The notes under the pieces were generated by a model that saw only the letters and a program-made list of their open reading frames with translations, was not told the origin of the DNA and did no database searches. A DNA stretch of 64,000 bases from NCBI GenBank assembly GCA_947000775.1, contig CAMQGK010000514.1:3003501-3067500 (forward strand), read 5' to 3'. The position numbers and the translations under genes were made by a program. This document shows positions 15,116 to 30,299 of the stretch, one piece after another. This DNA comes from Pterois miles (lineage: Eukaryota > Chordata > Actinopteri > Perciformes > Scorpaenidae). Position 1 is the first letter of the stretch. Every line of letters begins with the position of its first letter.

Positions 15116-17302
15116 CGCCATAGTATAGTATGTCGAAATTTTTCGGTGAAAATGTCAAATTTTTTTTATGTTGAAAAAAACCATGAAAACGGTCGTATTA
15201 TACCACGTAGAATGATTCTATGGTGAAAAAAAGTCATTTCGTGAAGTGTTGGAAAATTTTACAAAAAAAAACGCCATAGTATAGTATGTCGAAATTTTTC
15301 AATGAAAACGTCAAATTTTTTTTATGTTGAAAAAAATCATGAAAACGGTCGTATTATACCATGTAGAATGATTCTATGGTGGAAAAAAAGTCATTTCGTA
15401 AAGTGTTGGAAAATTTTACAAGAAAAAAACGCCATAGTATAGTATGTCGAAATTTTTCAATGAAAACGTAAAATGTTTTTTATGTTGAAAAAAATCATGA
15501 AAACGGTCGTATTAAAACCACGTAGAATGATTCTATGGTGAAAAAAAGTCATTTCGTGAAATATTGGAAAATTAAAAAAAAAAAAAAAAAAAAAAAAACG
15601 CCATAGTATAGTATGTCGAAATTTTTCGGTGAAAATGTCAAATTTTTTTTATGTTGAAAAAAATCATGAAAACGGTCGTATTATACCACGTAGAATGATT
15701 TTATGGTGAAAAAAAAGTCATTTCGTGAAGTGTTGGAAAATTTTAAAAAAAAAAAACGCCATAGTATAGTATGTCGAAATTTTTCGGTGAAAATGTCAAA
15801 TTTTTTTGAAGTTGAAAAAAAACATGAAAACGGTTGTATTATAGCATGTAGAATGTTTCTATGGTGAAAAAAAGTCATTTCGTGAAATGTTGGAAAATGT
15901 TTAAAAAAAAAATGCCATAGTATAGTATGTCGAAATTTTTACGATAAAAACGTCAAATTTTTGTTTTTTTTAAAAAAAATCATGAAACCACTCATATTAT
16001 AAGAGAAATTAGGAAAAAAAAAAAATTTTACAAAAAAAAGTTATAGTATAGTATGTCGAAAATTTTACGATGGAAACGTCAAATTTTTTTTATGTTGAAA
16101 AAAATCATGAAAACGGTAGTATTATACCATGCAAAATGATTCTATGGTGAAAAAAAGTCATTTCATGAAATGTTGGAAAATTAAAAAAAAAAAAACAAAA
16201 ACGCCATAGTATAGTATGTCGAAATTTTTCGATGAAAATGTCAAATTTTTTTTATGTTGAAAAAAATCATGAAAACGGTCGTATTATAGCATGTAGAATG
16301 ATTCTATGGTGAAAAAAAGTCATTTTGTGAAATGTTAGAAAATTAAAAAAAAAAAAAAAAAACGCCATAGTATAGTATGTCGAAATTTTTCAATGAAAAC
16401 GTCAAATTTTTTTTATGTCGAAAAAAATCATGAAAACGGTCGTATTATACCATGTAGAATGATTCTATGGTGAAAAAAAGTCATTTCGTGAAGTGTTGGA
16501 AAATTTTACAAAAAAAAAACGCCATAGTATAGTATGTCGAAATTTTTCGGTGAAAATGTCAAATTTTTTTGAAGTTGAAAAAAAACATGAAAACGGTTGT
16601 ATTATAGCATGTAGAATGTTTCTATGGTGAGAAAAAGTCATTTCGTGAAATGTTGGAAAATGTTTCAAAAAAAAAATGCCATAGTATAGTATGTCGAAAT
16701 TTTTACAATAAAAACGTCAAATTTCTTTTTTTTTTTGAAAAAAATCATGAAACCACTCATATTATAGCATGTAGAATGATTCTATGGTGAAAAAAAGTCA
16801 TTTCATGAAATGTTGGAAAATAAAAAAAAAAAAAAAAAAAAAAAACGCCATAGTATAGTATGTCGAAATTTTTTGGTGAAAATGTCAAATTTTTTTTATG
16901 TTGAAAAAAATCATGAAAACGGTCGTATTATACCACGTAGAATGATTCTATGGTGAAAAAAAGTCATTTCGTGAAGTGTTGGAAAATTTTACAAAAAAAA
17001 AAAACGCCATAGTATAGTATGTCGAAATTTTTCGGTGAAAATGTCAAATTTTTTTGAAGTTGAAAAAAACCATGAAAACGGTTGTATTATAGCATGTAGA
17101 ATGATTCTATGGTGAAAAAAAGTCATTTTGTGAAATGTTGGAAAATTAAAAAAAAAAAAAAAAAACGCCATAGTATAGTATGTCGAAATTTTTCAATGAA
17201 AACGTCAAATTTTTTTATGTCGAAAAAAATCATGAAAACGGTCGTATTATACCATGTAAAATGATTCTATGGTGAAAAAAAGTCATTTCATGAAATATTG
17301 GA

Positions 17303-17333
<31 letters not shown>

Positions 17334-19045
17334 CGCCATAGTATAGTATGTAGAAATTTTTCGGTGAAAATGTCAAATTTTTTTTATGTTGAAAAAAATC
17401 ATGAAAACGGTCGTATTATACCACGTAGAATGATTCTATGGTGAAAAAAAGTCATTTCGTGAAGTGTTGGAAAATTTTACAAAAAAAAAAAACGCCATAG
17501 TATAGTATGTCGAAATTTTTCGGTGAAAATGTCAAATTTTTTTGAAGTTGAAAAAAAACATGAAAACGGTCGTATTATACCACGTAGAATGTTTCTATGG
17601 TGAGAAAAAGTCATTTCGTGAAATGTTGGAAAATGTTTAAAAAAAAAAAAAAAAATGCCATAGTATAGTATGTCGAAATTTTTACGATAAAAACGTCAAA
17701 TTTTTTTTTTTTGAAAAAAATCATGAAACCAGTCATATTATAGCATGTAGAATGATTCTATGGTGAAAAAAAGTCATTTCATGAAATGTTGGAAAATTAA
17801 AAAAAAAAAAAAAAAAAACGCCATAGTATAGTATGTCGAAATTTTTTGGTGAAAATGTCAAATTTTTTTTATCTTGAAAAAAATCATGAAAACGGTCGTA
17901 TTATACCACGTAGAATGATTCTATGGTGAAAAAAAGTCATTTCGTGAAGTGTTGGAAAATTTTACAAAAAAAAAAAACGCCATAGTATAGTATGTTGAAA
18001 TTTTTCGGTGAAAATGTCAAATTTTTTTGAAGTTGAAAAAAACCATGAAAACGGTTGTATTATAGCATGTAGAATGATTCTATGGTGAAAAAAAGTCATT
18101 TTGTGAAATGTTGGAAAATTAAAAAAAAAAAAAAAAACGCCATAGTATAGTATGTCGAAATTTTTCAATGAAAACGTCAAATTTTTTTATGTCAAAAAAA
18201 ATCATGAAAACGGTCGTATTATACCATGTAGAATGATTCTATGGTGGAAAAAAAGTCATTTCGTGAAGTGTTGGAAAATTTTACAAGAAAAAAACGCCAT
18301 AGTATAGTATGTCGAAATTTTTCAATGAAAACGTCAAATTTTTTTTATGTTGAAAAAAATCATGAAAACGGTCGTATTATACCACGTAGAATGATTCTAT
18401 GGTGAAAAAAAGTCATTTCGTGAAGTGTTGGAAAATTTTAAAAAAAAAAAAACGCCATAGTATAGTATGTCGAAATTTTTCAATGAAAACGTCAAATTTT
18501 TTTATGTCAAAAAAAATCATGAAAACGGTCGTATTATACCATGTAGAATGATTCTATGGTGGAAAAAAAGTCATTTCGTGAAGTGTTGGAAAATTTTACA
18601 AGAAAAAAACGCCATAGTATAGTATGTCGAAATTTTTCAATGAAAACGTCAAATTTTTTTTATGTTGAAAAAAATCATGAAAACGGTCGTATTATACCAC
18701 GTAGAATGATTCTATGGTGAAAAAAAGTCATTTCGTGAAGTGTTGGAAAATTTTAAAAAAAAAAAAACGCCATAGTATAGTATGTCGAAATTTTTCGGTG
18801 AAAATGTCAAATTTTTTTGAAGTTGAAAAAAAACATGAAAACGGTTGTATTATAGCATGTAGAATGTTTCTATGGTGAACAAAAGTCATTTCGTGAAATG
18901 TTGGAAAATGTTACAAAAAAAAATGCCATAGTATAGTATGTCGAAATTTTTACGATGAAAACGTCAAATTTTTTTTTTTTTTGAAAAAAATCATGAAACC
19001 ACTCATATTATAGCATGTAGAATGATTCTATGGTGAAAAAAAGTC
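12007..19045 (+). repeat. ~7.03-kb higher-order segment of the satellite, copy A
   Basis: Rare variants recur in the same order one segment later. CAAAGAAAATG is at 12078 and 19116 (offset 7038). TTGAAAGAAATCATG is near 12750 and 19780. GATGCTATGG is near 13438 and 20465. The variants at 13591 and 13799 recur at 20618 and 20826 (offset 7027 for both). GTGAAATATTGG is near 15556 and 22582. A constant offset across thousands of bases shows tandem duplication of about 44 satellite units as a block. Confidence 0.8.
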
Positions 19046-22000
19046 ATTTTGTGAAATGTTGGAAAATTAAAAAAAAAAAAAAAAAAACGCCATAGTATAG
19101 TATGTCGAAATTTTTCAAAGAAAATGTCAAATTTTTTTGAAGTTGAAAAAAACCATGAAAACGGTTGTATTATAGCATGTAGAATGATTCTATGGTGAAA
19201 AAAAGTCATTTTGTGAAATGTTGGAAAATTAAAAAAAAAAAAAAAAAAACGCCATAGTATAGTATGTCGAAATTTTTCAATGAAAACGTCAAATTTTTTT
19301 GATGTTGAAAAAAATCATGAAAACGGTCGTATTATACCACGTAGAATGATTCTATGGTGAAAAAAAGTCATTTCGTGAAGTGTTGGAAAATTTTACAAAA
19401 AAAAAACGCCATAGTATAGTATGTCGAAATTTTTCGGTGAAAATGTCAAATTTTTTTGAAGTTGAAAAAAAACATGAAAACGGTTGTATTATAGCATGTA
19501 GAATGTTTCTATGGTGAGCAAAAGTCATTTCGTGAAATGTTGGAAAATGTTTCAAAAAAAATGCCATAGTATAGTATGTCGAAATTTTTACGATGAAAAC
19601 GTCAAATTTTTGTTTTTTTGAAAAAAATCATGAAACCACTCATATTATAGCATGTAGAATGATTCTATGGTGAAAAAAAGTCATTTTGTGAAATGTTGGA
19701 AAATTAAAAAAAAAAAAAAAAAACGCCATAGTATAGTATGTCGAAATTTTTCAATGAAAACGTCAAATTTTTTTTATGTTGAAAGAAATCATGAAAACGG
19801 TTGTATTATACCATGCAAAATGATTCTATGGTGAAAAAAAGTCATTTCATGAAATGTTGGAAAATTTTACAAAAAAAAAACGCCATAGTATAGTATGTCG
19901 AAATTTTTACGATGAAAACGTCAAATATTTGTTTTTTTGAAAAAAATCATGAAACCACTCTTATTATAGCATGTAGAATGATTCTATGGTGAAAAAAAAG
20001 TCATTTTGTGAAATGTTGAAAAATTAAAAAAAAACAAAAAAAATGCCATAGTATAGTATGTCGAAATTTTTACGATGAAAACGTCAAATTTTTGTTTTTT
20101 TGAAAAAAATCATGAAACCACTCATATTATAGCATGTAGAATGATTCTATGGTGAAAAAAAGTCATTTTGTGAAATGTTGGAAAATTTAAAAAAAAAACA
20201 AAAAAAACGCCATAGTATAGTATGTCGAAATTTTTCAATGAAAACGTCAAATTTTTTTTATGTTGAAAAAAATCATGAAAACGGTGGTATTATACCATGC
20301 AAAATGATTCTATGGTGAAAAAAAGTCATTTCATGAAATGTTGGAAAATTTTACAAAAAAAAAAACGCCATAGTATAGTATGTCGAAATTTTTACGATGA
20401 AAACGTCAAATATTTGTTTTTATGAAAAAAATCATGAAACCACTCATATTATAGCATGTAGAATGATGCTATGGTGAAAAAAAAGTCATTTTGTGAAATG
20501 TTAAAAAATTAAAAAAAAAAAAAAAAAACGCCATAGTATAGTATGTCGAAATTTTTCAATGAAAACGTCAAATTTTTTTTATGTTGAAAAAAATCATGAA
20601 AACGGTGGTATTATACCATGCAAAATGATTCTATGGTGAAAAAACGTCATTTCATGAAATATTGGAAAATTAAAAAAAAAAAAAAAAAAAAAAAACGCCA
20701 TAGTATAGTATGTCGAAATTTTTCGGTGAAAATGTCAAATTTTTTTTATGTTGAAAAAAATCATGAAAACGGTCGTATTATACCACGTAGAATGATTCTA
20801 TGGTGAAAAAAAGTGATTTCGTGAAGTGTTGGAAAATTTTACAAAAAAAAAACGCCATAGTATAGTATGTCGAAATTTTTCAATGAAAACGTCAAATTTT
20901 TTTTATGTTGAAAAAAATCATGAAAACGGTCGTATTATACCATGTAGAATGATTCTATGGTGGAAAAAAAGTCATTTCGTAAAGTGTTGGAAAATTTTAC
21001 AAAAAAAAAACGCCATAGTATAGTATGTCGAAATTTTTCAATGAAAACGTAAAATTTTTTTTATGTTGAAAAAAATCATGAAAACGGTCGTATTAAAACC
21101 ACGTAGAATGATTCTATGGTGAAAAAAAGTCATTTCGTGAAGTGTTGGAAAATTTTAAAAAAAAAAAAAACCGCCATAGTATAGTATGTCGAAATTTTTC
21201 GGTGAAAACGTCAAATTTTTTTTATGTTGAAAAAAATCATGAAAATGGTCGTATTATACCATGTAAAATGATTCTATGGTGAAAAAAAGTCATTTCGTGA
21301 AATGTTGAAAAATTTAAAAAAAAAAAAAAAAAACGCCATAGTATAGTATGTCGAAATTTTTCAATGAAAACGTCAAATTTTTTTGATGTTGAAAAAAATC
21401 ATGAAAACGGTCGTATTATACCATGTAGAATGATTCTATGGTGAAAAAAAGTCATTTCATGAAATGTTGGAAAATTAAAAAAAAAAAACAAAAACGCCAT
21501 AGTATAGTATGTCGAAATTTTTCGATGAAAATGTCAAATTTTTTTTATGTTGAAAAAAATCATGAAAACGGTCGTATTATAGCATGTAGAATGATTCTAT
21601 GGTGAAAAAAAGTCATTTTGTGAAATGTTAGAAAATTAAAAAAAAAAAAAAAAAAAACGCCATAGTATAGTATGTCGAAATTTTTCAATGAAAACGTCAA
21701 ATTTTTTTTATGTCGAAAAAAATCATGAAAACGGTCGTATTATACCATGTAGAATGATTCTATGGTGAAAAAAAGTCATTTCGTGAAGTGTTGGAAAATT
21801 TTACAAGAAAAAAACGCCATAGTATAGTATGTCGAAATTTTTCGGTGAAAATGTCAAATTTTTTTGAAGTTGAAAAAAAACATGAAAACGGTTGTATTAT
21901 AGCATGTAGAATGTTTCTATGGTGAAAAAAAGTCATTTCGTGAAATGTTGGAAAATGTTACAAAAAAAAAAAAATGCCATAGTATAGTATGTCGAAATTT

Positions 22001-22592
22001 TTACAATAAAAACGTCAAATTTCTTTTTTTTGAGAAAAATCATGAAACCACTCATATTATAGCATGTAGAATGATTCTATGGTGAAAAAAAGTCATTTCA
22101 TGAAATGTTGGAAAATTAAAAAAAAAAAAAAAAAAAAAAACGCCATAGTATAGTATGTCGAAATTTTTCGGTGAAAATGTCAAATTTTTTTTATGTTGAA
22201 AAAAATCATGAAAACGGTCGTATTATACCACGTAGAATGATTCTATGGTGAAAAAAAGTCATTTCGTGAAGTGTTGGAAAATTTTACAAAAAAAAACGCC
22301 ATAGTATAGTATGTCGAAATTTTTCAATGAAAACGTCAAATTTTTTTTATGTTGAAAAAAATCATGAAAACGGTCGTATTATACCATGTAGAATGATTCT
22401 ATGGTGAAAAAAAGTCATTTCGTGAAGTGTTGGAAAATTTTACAAGAAAAAAACGCCATAGTATAGTATGTCGAAATTTTTCAATGAAAACGTAAAATGT
22501 TTTTTATGTTGAAAAAAATCATGAAAACGGTCGTATTAAAACCACGTAGAATGATTCTATGGTGAAAAAAAGTCATTTCGTGAAATATTGGA

Positions 22593-22624
<32 letters not shown>

Positions 22625-24700
22625 CGCCATAGTATAGTATGTCGAAATTTTTCGGTGAAAATGTCAAATTTTTTTTATGTTGAAAAAAATCATGAAAACG
22701 GTCGTATTATACCACGTAGAATGATTTTATGGTGAAAAAAAGTCATTTCGTGAAGTGTTGGCAAATTTTACAAAAAAAAAACGCCATAGTATAGTATGTC
22801 GAAATTTTTCGGTGAAAATGTCAAATTTTTTTGAAGTTGAAAAAAAACATGAAAACGGTTGTATTATAGCATGTAGAATGTTTCTATGTTGAGCAAAAGT
22901 CATTTCGTGAAATGTTGGAAAATGTTTAAAAAAAAAATGCCATAGTATAGTATGTCGAAATTTTTACGATAAAAACGTCAAATTTTTGTTTTTTTGAAAA
23001 AAATCATGAAACCACTCATAAAAATTTTACATAAAAAAGTTATAGTATAGTATGTCGAAAATTTTACGATGGAAACGTCAAATTTTTTTTATGTTGAAAA
23101 AAATCATGAAAACGGTAGTATTATACCATGCAAAATGATTCTATGGTGAAAAAAAGTCATTTCATGAAATGTTGGAAAATTAAAAAAAAAAAAAACAAAA
23201 ACGCCATAGTATAGTATGTCGAAATTTTTCGATGAAAATGTCAAATTTTTTTTATGTTGAAAAAAATCATGAAAACGGTCGTATTATAGCATGTAGAATG
23301 ATTCTATGGTGAAAAAAAGTCATTTTGTGAAATGTTAGAAAATTAAAAAAAAAAAAAAAAAAACGCCATAGTATAGTATGTCGAAATTTTTCAATGAAAA
23401 CGTCAAATTTTTTTTATGTCGAAAAAAATCATGAAAACGGTCGTATTATACCATGTAGAATGATTCTATGGTGAAAAAAAGTCATTTCGTGAAGTGTTGG
23501 AAAATTTTACAAGAAAAAAACGCCATAGTATAGTATGTCGAAATTTTTCGGTGAAAATGTCAAATTTTTTTGAAGTTGAAAAAAAACATGAAAACGGTTG
23601 TATTATAGCATGTAGAATGTTTCTATGGTGAAAAAAAGTCATTTCGTGAAATGTTGGAAAATGTTTACAAAAAAAAAAAAAATGCCATAGTATAGTATGT
23701 CGAAATTTTTACAATGAAAACGTCAAATTTCTGTTTTTTTGAAAAAAATCATGAAAACAGTCATATTATAGCATGTAGAATGATTCTATGGTGAAAAAAA
23801 GTCATTTCATGAAATGTTGGAAAATTAAAAAAAAAAAAAAAAAAAAACGCCATAGTATAGTATGTCGAAATTTTTTCGGTGAAAATGTCAAATTTTTTTT
23901 ATGTTGAAAAAAATCATGAAAACGGTCGTATTATACCACGTAGAATGATTCTATGGTGAAAAAAAGTCATTTCGTGAAGTGTTGGAAAATTAAAAAAAAA
24001 AAAAAAAACGCCATAGTATAGTATGTCGAAATTTTTCGGTGAAAATGTCAAATTTTTTTGAAGTTGAAAAAAACCATGAAAACGGTTGTATTATAGCATG
24101 TAGAATGATTCTATGGTGAAAAAAAGTCATTTTGTGAAATGTTGGAAAATTAAAAAAAAAAAAAAAAAACGCCATAGTATAGTATGTCGAAATTTTTCAA
24201 TGAAAACGTCAAATTTTTTTATGTCAAAAAAAATCATGAAAACGGTCGTATTATACCATGTAGAATGATTCTATGGTGAAAAAAAGTCATTTCGTGAAGT
24301 GTTGGAAAATTTTACAAGAAAAAAACGCCATAGTATAGTATGTCGAAATTTTTCAATGAAAACGTCAAATTTTTTTTATGTTGAAAAAAATCATGAAAAC
24401 GGTCGTATTATACCACGTAGAATGATTCTATGGTGAAAAAAAGTCATTTCGTGAAGTGTTGGAAAATTTTAAAAAAAAAAAAAACGCCATAGTATAGTAT
24501 GTCGAAATTTTTCGGTGAAAATGTCAAATTTTTTTGAAGTTGAAAAAAACATGAAAACGGTTGTATTATAGCATGTAGAATGTTTCTATGGTGAAAAAAA
24601 GTCATTTCGTGAAATGTTGGAAAATGTTTAAAAAAAAAAAAAATGCCATAGTATAGTATGTCGAAATTTTTACGATGAAAACGTCAAATTTTTTTTTTTT
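19046..24700 (+). repeat. ~7-kb higher-order segment of the satellite, copy B (shortened)
   Basis: Second copy of the block that begins near 12007. The offset is about 7030 up to roughly 24175. The match then moves to 18180 against 24217 (offset about 6040), so copy B has lost about 1 kb near its end. Markers then restart a third time: the unit at 19352 recurs at 24909, and TTGAAAGAAATC at 19779 recurs at 25342 (offset about 5560). A partial third copy therefore begins near 24.8 kb. Confidence 0.7.
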
Positions 24701-27700
24701 TGAAAAAAATCATGAAAACCAGTCGTATTATAGCATGTAGAATGATTCTATGGTGAAAAAAAGTCATTTTGTGAAATGTTGGAAAATTAAAAAAAAAAAA
24801 AAAAAACGCCATAGTATAGTATGTCGAAATTTTTCAATGAAAACGTCAAATTTTTTTGATGTTGAAAAAAATCATGAAAACGGTCGTATTATACCACGTA
24901 GAATGATTCTATGGTGAAAAAAAGTCATTTCGTGAAGTGTTGGAAAATTTAAAAAAAAAAAAACGCCATAGTATAGTATGTCGAAATTTTTCGGTGAAAA
25001 TGTCAAATTTTTTTGAAGTTGAAAAAAAACATGAAAACGGTTGTATTATAGCATGTAGAATGTTTCTATGGTGAAAAAAAGTCATTTCGTGAAATGTTGG
25101 AAAATGTAAAAAAAAAAAAAAAAATGCCATAGTATAGTATGTCGAAATTTTTACGATGAAAACGTCAAATTTTTTTTTTTTTGAAAAAAATCATGAAACC
25201 AGTCGTATTATAGCATGTAGAATGATTCTATGGTGAAAAAAAGTCATTTTGTGAAATGTTGGAAAATTAAAAAAAAAAAAAAAAAAACGCCATAGTATAG
25301 TATGTCGAAATTTTTCAATGAAAACGTCAAATTTTTTTTATGTTGAAAGAAATCATGAAAACGGTTGTATTATACCATGCAAAATGATTCTATGGTGAAA
25401 AAAAGTCATTTCATGAAATGTTGGAAAATTTTACAAAAAAAAAACGCCATAGTATAGTATGTCGAAATTTTTACGATGAAAACGTCAAATATTTGTTTTT
25501 TTGAAAAAAATCATGAAACCACTCTTATTATAGCATGTAGAATGATTCTATGGTGAAAAAAAAGTCATTTTGTGAAATGTTGAAAAATTAAAAAAAAACA
25601 AAAAAAATGCCATAGTATAGTATATCGAAATTTTTACGATGAAAACGTCAAATTTTTTGTTTTTTTGAAAAAAATCATGAAACCACTCATATTATAGCAT
25701 GTAGAATGATTCTATGGTGAAAAAAAGTCATTTTGTGAAATGTTGGAAAATTTAAAAAAAAAAAAAAAAAAACGCCATAGTATAGTATGTCGAAATTTTT
25801 CAATGAAAACGTCAAATTTTTTTTATGTTGAAAAAAATCATGAAAACGGTGGTATTATACCATGCAGAATGATTCTATGGTGAAAAAAAGTCATTTCATG
25901 AAATGTTGGAAAATTTTAAAAAAAAAAAACGCCATAGTATAGTATGTCGAAATTTTTACGATGAAAACGTCAAATATTTGTTTTTAGGTGAAAAAAATCA
26001 TGAAACCACTCATATTATAGCATGTAGAATGATGCTATGGTGAAAAAAAAGTCATTTTGTGAAATGTTGAAAAATTAAAAAAAAAAAAAAAAAAAACGCC
26101 ATAGTATAGTATGTCGAAATTTTTCAATGAAAACGTCAAATTTTTTTTTATGTTGAAAAAAATCATGAAAACGGTGGTATTATACCATGCAAAATGATTC
26201 TATGGTGAAAAAAGTCATTTCATGAAATATTGGAAAATTAAAAAAAAAAAAAAAAAAAAAAAAACGCCATAGTATAGTATGTCGAAATTTTTCAATGAAA
26301 ACGTCAAATTTTTTTTATGTCGAAAAAAATCATGAAAACGGTCGTATTATACCATGTAGAATGATTCTATGGTGAAAAAAAGTCATTTCGTGAAGTGTTG
26401 GAAAATTTTACAAGAAAAAAACGCCATAGTATAGTATGTCGAAATTTTTCGGTGAAAATGTCAAATTTTTTTGAAGTTGAAAAAAAACATGAAAACGGTT
26501 GTATTATAGCATGTAGAATGTTTCTATGGTGAGCAAAAGTCATTTCGTGAAATGTTGGAAAATGTTTACAAAAAAAAAAAACGCCATAGTATAGTATGTC
26601 GAAATTTTTACAATGAAAACGTCAAATTTCTGTTTTTTTGAAAAAAATCATGAAACCACTCATAATATAGCATGTAGAATGATTCTATGGTGAAAAAAAG
26701 TCATTTCATGAAATGTTGGAAAATTAAAAAAAAAAAAACAAAAAAAACGCCATAGTATAGTATGTCGAAATTTTTCAATGAAAACGTCAAATTTTTTTTA
26801 TGTTGAAAAAAATCATGAAAACGGTGGTATTATACCATGCAAAATGATTCTATGGTGAAAAAAAGTCATTTCATGAAATGTTGGAAAATTAAAAAAAAAA
26901 AAAAACGCCATAGTATAGTATGTCGAAATTTTTCGATGAAAACGTCAAATATTTTTTTTTTTGAAAAAAATCATGAAAACCAGTCATATTATAGCATGTA
27001 GAATGATTCTATGGTGAAAAAAAAAGTCATTTTGTGAAATGTTGAAAAATTAAAAAAAAAAACAAAAAAAAACGCCATAGTATAGTATGTCGAAATTTTT
27101 CGATGAAAATGTCAAATTTTTTTTATGTTGAAAAAAATCATGAAAACGGTCGTATTATACCACGTAGAATGATTTTATGGTAAAAAAAAAAGTCATTTCG
27201 TGAAGTGTTGGAAAATTTTACAAAAAAAAAAAACGCCATAGTATAGTATGTCGAAATTTTTCAATGAAAACGTCAAATTTTTTTTATGTTGAAAAAAATC
27301 ATGAAAACCAGTCGTATTATAGCATGTAGAATGATTTTATGGTGAAAAAAAGTCATTTCGTGAAGTGTTGGAAAATTTTAAAAAAAAAAAAACGCCATAG
27401 TATAGTATGTCGAAATTTTTCGGTGAAAATGTCAAATTTTTTTGAAGTTGAAAAAAAAACATGAAAACGGTTGTATTATAGCATGTAGAATGATTCTATG
27501 GTGAAAAAAAGTCATTTCGTGAAATGTTGGAAAATTAAAAAAAAAAAAAAATGCCATAGTATAGTATGTCGAAATTTTTACGATAAAAACGTCAAATTTT
27601 TGTTTTTTTGAAAAAAATCATGAAACCACTCATAAAAATTTTACATAAAAAAGTCATAGTATAGTATGTCGAAAATTTTACGATGGAAACGTCAAATTTT

Positions 27701-30299
27701 TTTTATGTTGAAAAAAATCATGAAAACGGTCGTATTATACCATGTAAAATGATTCTATGGTGAAAAAAAGTCATTTCATGAAATGTTGGAAAATTAAAAA
27801 AAAAAAAAAAAAAACGCCATAGTATAGTATGTCGAAATTTTTCGATGAAAATGTCAAATTTTTTTTATGTTGAAAAAAATCATGAAAACGGTCGTATTAT
27901 AGCATGTAGAATGATTCTATGGTGAAAAAAAGTCATTTCGTGAAGTGTTGGAAAATTTTACAAAAAAAAAAAACGCCATAGTATAGTATGTCGAAATTTT
28001 TCGGTGAAAATGTCAAATTTTTTTGAAGTTGAAAAAAAACATGAAAACGGTTGTATTATAGCATGTAGAATGATTCTATGGTGAAAAAAAGTCATTTCGT
28101 GAAATGTTGGAAAATGTTTAAAAAAAAAACGCCATAGTATAGTATGTCGAAATTTTTACGATGAAAACGTCAAATTTTTTTTTTTTGAAAAAAATCATGA
28201 AAACGCACTCATAGCATGTAGAATGATTCTATGGTGAAAAAAAGTCATTTTGTGAAATGTTGGAAAATTTAAAAAAAAAAAAAAAAACGCCATAGTATAG
28301 TATGTCAAAATTTTTCAATGAAAACGTCAAATTTTTTTTATGTTGAAAGAAATCATGAAAACGGTGGTATTATACCATGCAGAATGATTCTATGGTGAAA
28401 AAAAGTCATTTCATGAAATGTTGGAAAATTTTAAAAAAAAAAAAACGCCATAGTATAGTATGTCGAAATTTTTCGGTGAAAATGTCAAATTTTTTTTGAT
28501 GTTGAAAAAAATCATGAAAACGGTCGTATTATAGCATGTAGAATGATTTTATGGTGAAAAAAAGTCATTTCGTGAAGTGTTGGAAAATTTTAAAAAAAAA
28601 AAAAACGCCATAGTATAGTATGTCGAAATTTTTCAATGAAAACGTCAAATTTTTTTTATGTCGAAAAAAATCATGAAAACGGTCGTATTATACCATGTAG
28701 AATGATTCTATGGTGAAAAAAAAGTCATTTCGTGAAGTGTTGGAAAATTTTACAAGAAAAAAACGCCATAGTATAGTATGTCGAAATTTTTCAATGAAAA
28801 CGTCAAATTTTTTTGATGTTGAAAAAAATCATGAAAACGGTCGTATTATACCACGTAGAATGATTCTATGGTGAAAAAAAGTCATTTCGTGAAGTGTTGG
28901 AAAATTTTACAAAAAAAAAAAACGCCATAGTATAGTATGTCGAAATTTTTCGGTGAAAATGTCAAATTTTTTTGAAGTTGAAAAAAACCATGAAAACGGT
29001 TGTATTATAGCATGTAGAATGATTCTATGGTGAAAAAAAGTCATTTTGTGAAATGTTGGAAAATTTAAAAAAAAAAAAAAAAACGCCATAGTATAGTATG
29101 TCGAAATTTTTCAATGAAAACGTCAAATTTTTTTTATGTTGAAAAAAATCATGAAAACGGTGGTATTATACCATGTAAAATGATTCTATGGTGAAAAAAA
29201 GTCATTTCATGAAATGTTGGAAAATTTTAAAAAAAAAACGCCATAGTATAGTATGTCGAAATTTTTCGGTGAAAATGTCAAATTTTTTTTATGTTGAAAA
29301 AAATCATGAAAACGGTCGTATTATACCACGTAGAATGATTTTATGGTGAAAAAAAGTCATTTCGTGAAGTGTTGGAAAATTTTACAAGAAAAAAACGCCA
29401 TAGTATAGTATGTCGAAATTTTTCAATGAAAACGTCAAATTTTTTTTATGTTGAAAAAAATCATGAAAACGGTCGTATTATACCATGTAGAATGATTCTA
29501 TGGTGAAAAAAAAGTCATTTCGTGAAGTGTTGGAAAATTTTACAAAAAAAAAAAACGCCATAGTATAGTATGTCGAAATTTTTCAATGAAAACGTCAAAT
29601 TTTTTTTATGTTGAAAAAAATCATGAAAACGGTCGTATTATACCATGTAGAATGATTTTATGGTGAAAAAAAGTCATTTCGTGAAGTGTTGGAAAATTTT
29701 ACAAAAAAAAAACGCCATAGTATAGTATGTCGAAATTTTTCGGTGAAAATGTCAAATTTTTTTGAAGTTGAAAAAAAACATGAAAACGGTTGTATTATAG
29801 CATGTAGAATGATTCTATGGTGAGAAAAAGTCATTTCGTGAAATGTTGGAAAATGTTTCAAAAAAAATGCCATAGTATAGTATGTCGAAATTTTTACGAT
29901 AAAAACGTCAAATTTTTGGTTTTTTGAAAAAAATCAGAAACCACTCATAAAAATTTTACATAAAAAAGTCATAGTATAGTATGTCGAAAATTTTACGATG
30001 GAAACGTGTAATTTTTGTTTGTTGAAAAAAATCATGAAACCAGTCGTACTATAGCATGTAGAATGATTCTATGGTGAAAAAAAGTCATTTTGTGAAATGT
30101 TGGAAAATTAAAAAAAAAAAAAAAACGCCATAGTACAGTATGTCGAAAATTTCACTATGAAAACGTCAAAATCTTTTTTATGTTGAAAAAAGTCATGAAA
30201 ACGGTTGTATTATACCATGTAGAATGATTCTATGGTGAAAAAAAGTCATTGTGAAAAGTTGAAAATTTTACATAAAAAATGTCATAGTATAGTATGTCA

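Noticed and set aside
333..29873. Dozens of 60-115-codon frames on the minus strand, and a few on the plus strand, across the satellite (for example FHEMTFFHHRIILHAII)
   Set aside because: They are the same satellite unit translated again and again. Their ends are set by A-tract length, they have no splice or promoter context, and both strands give such frames.
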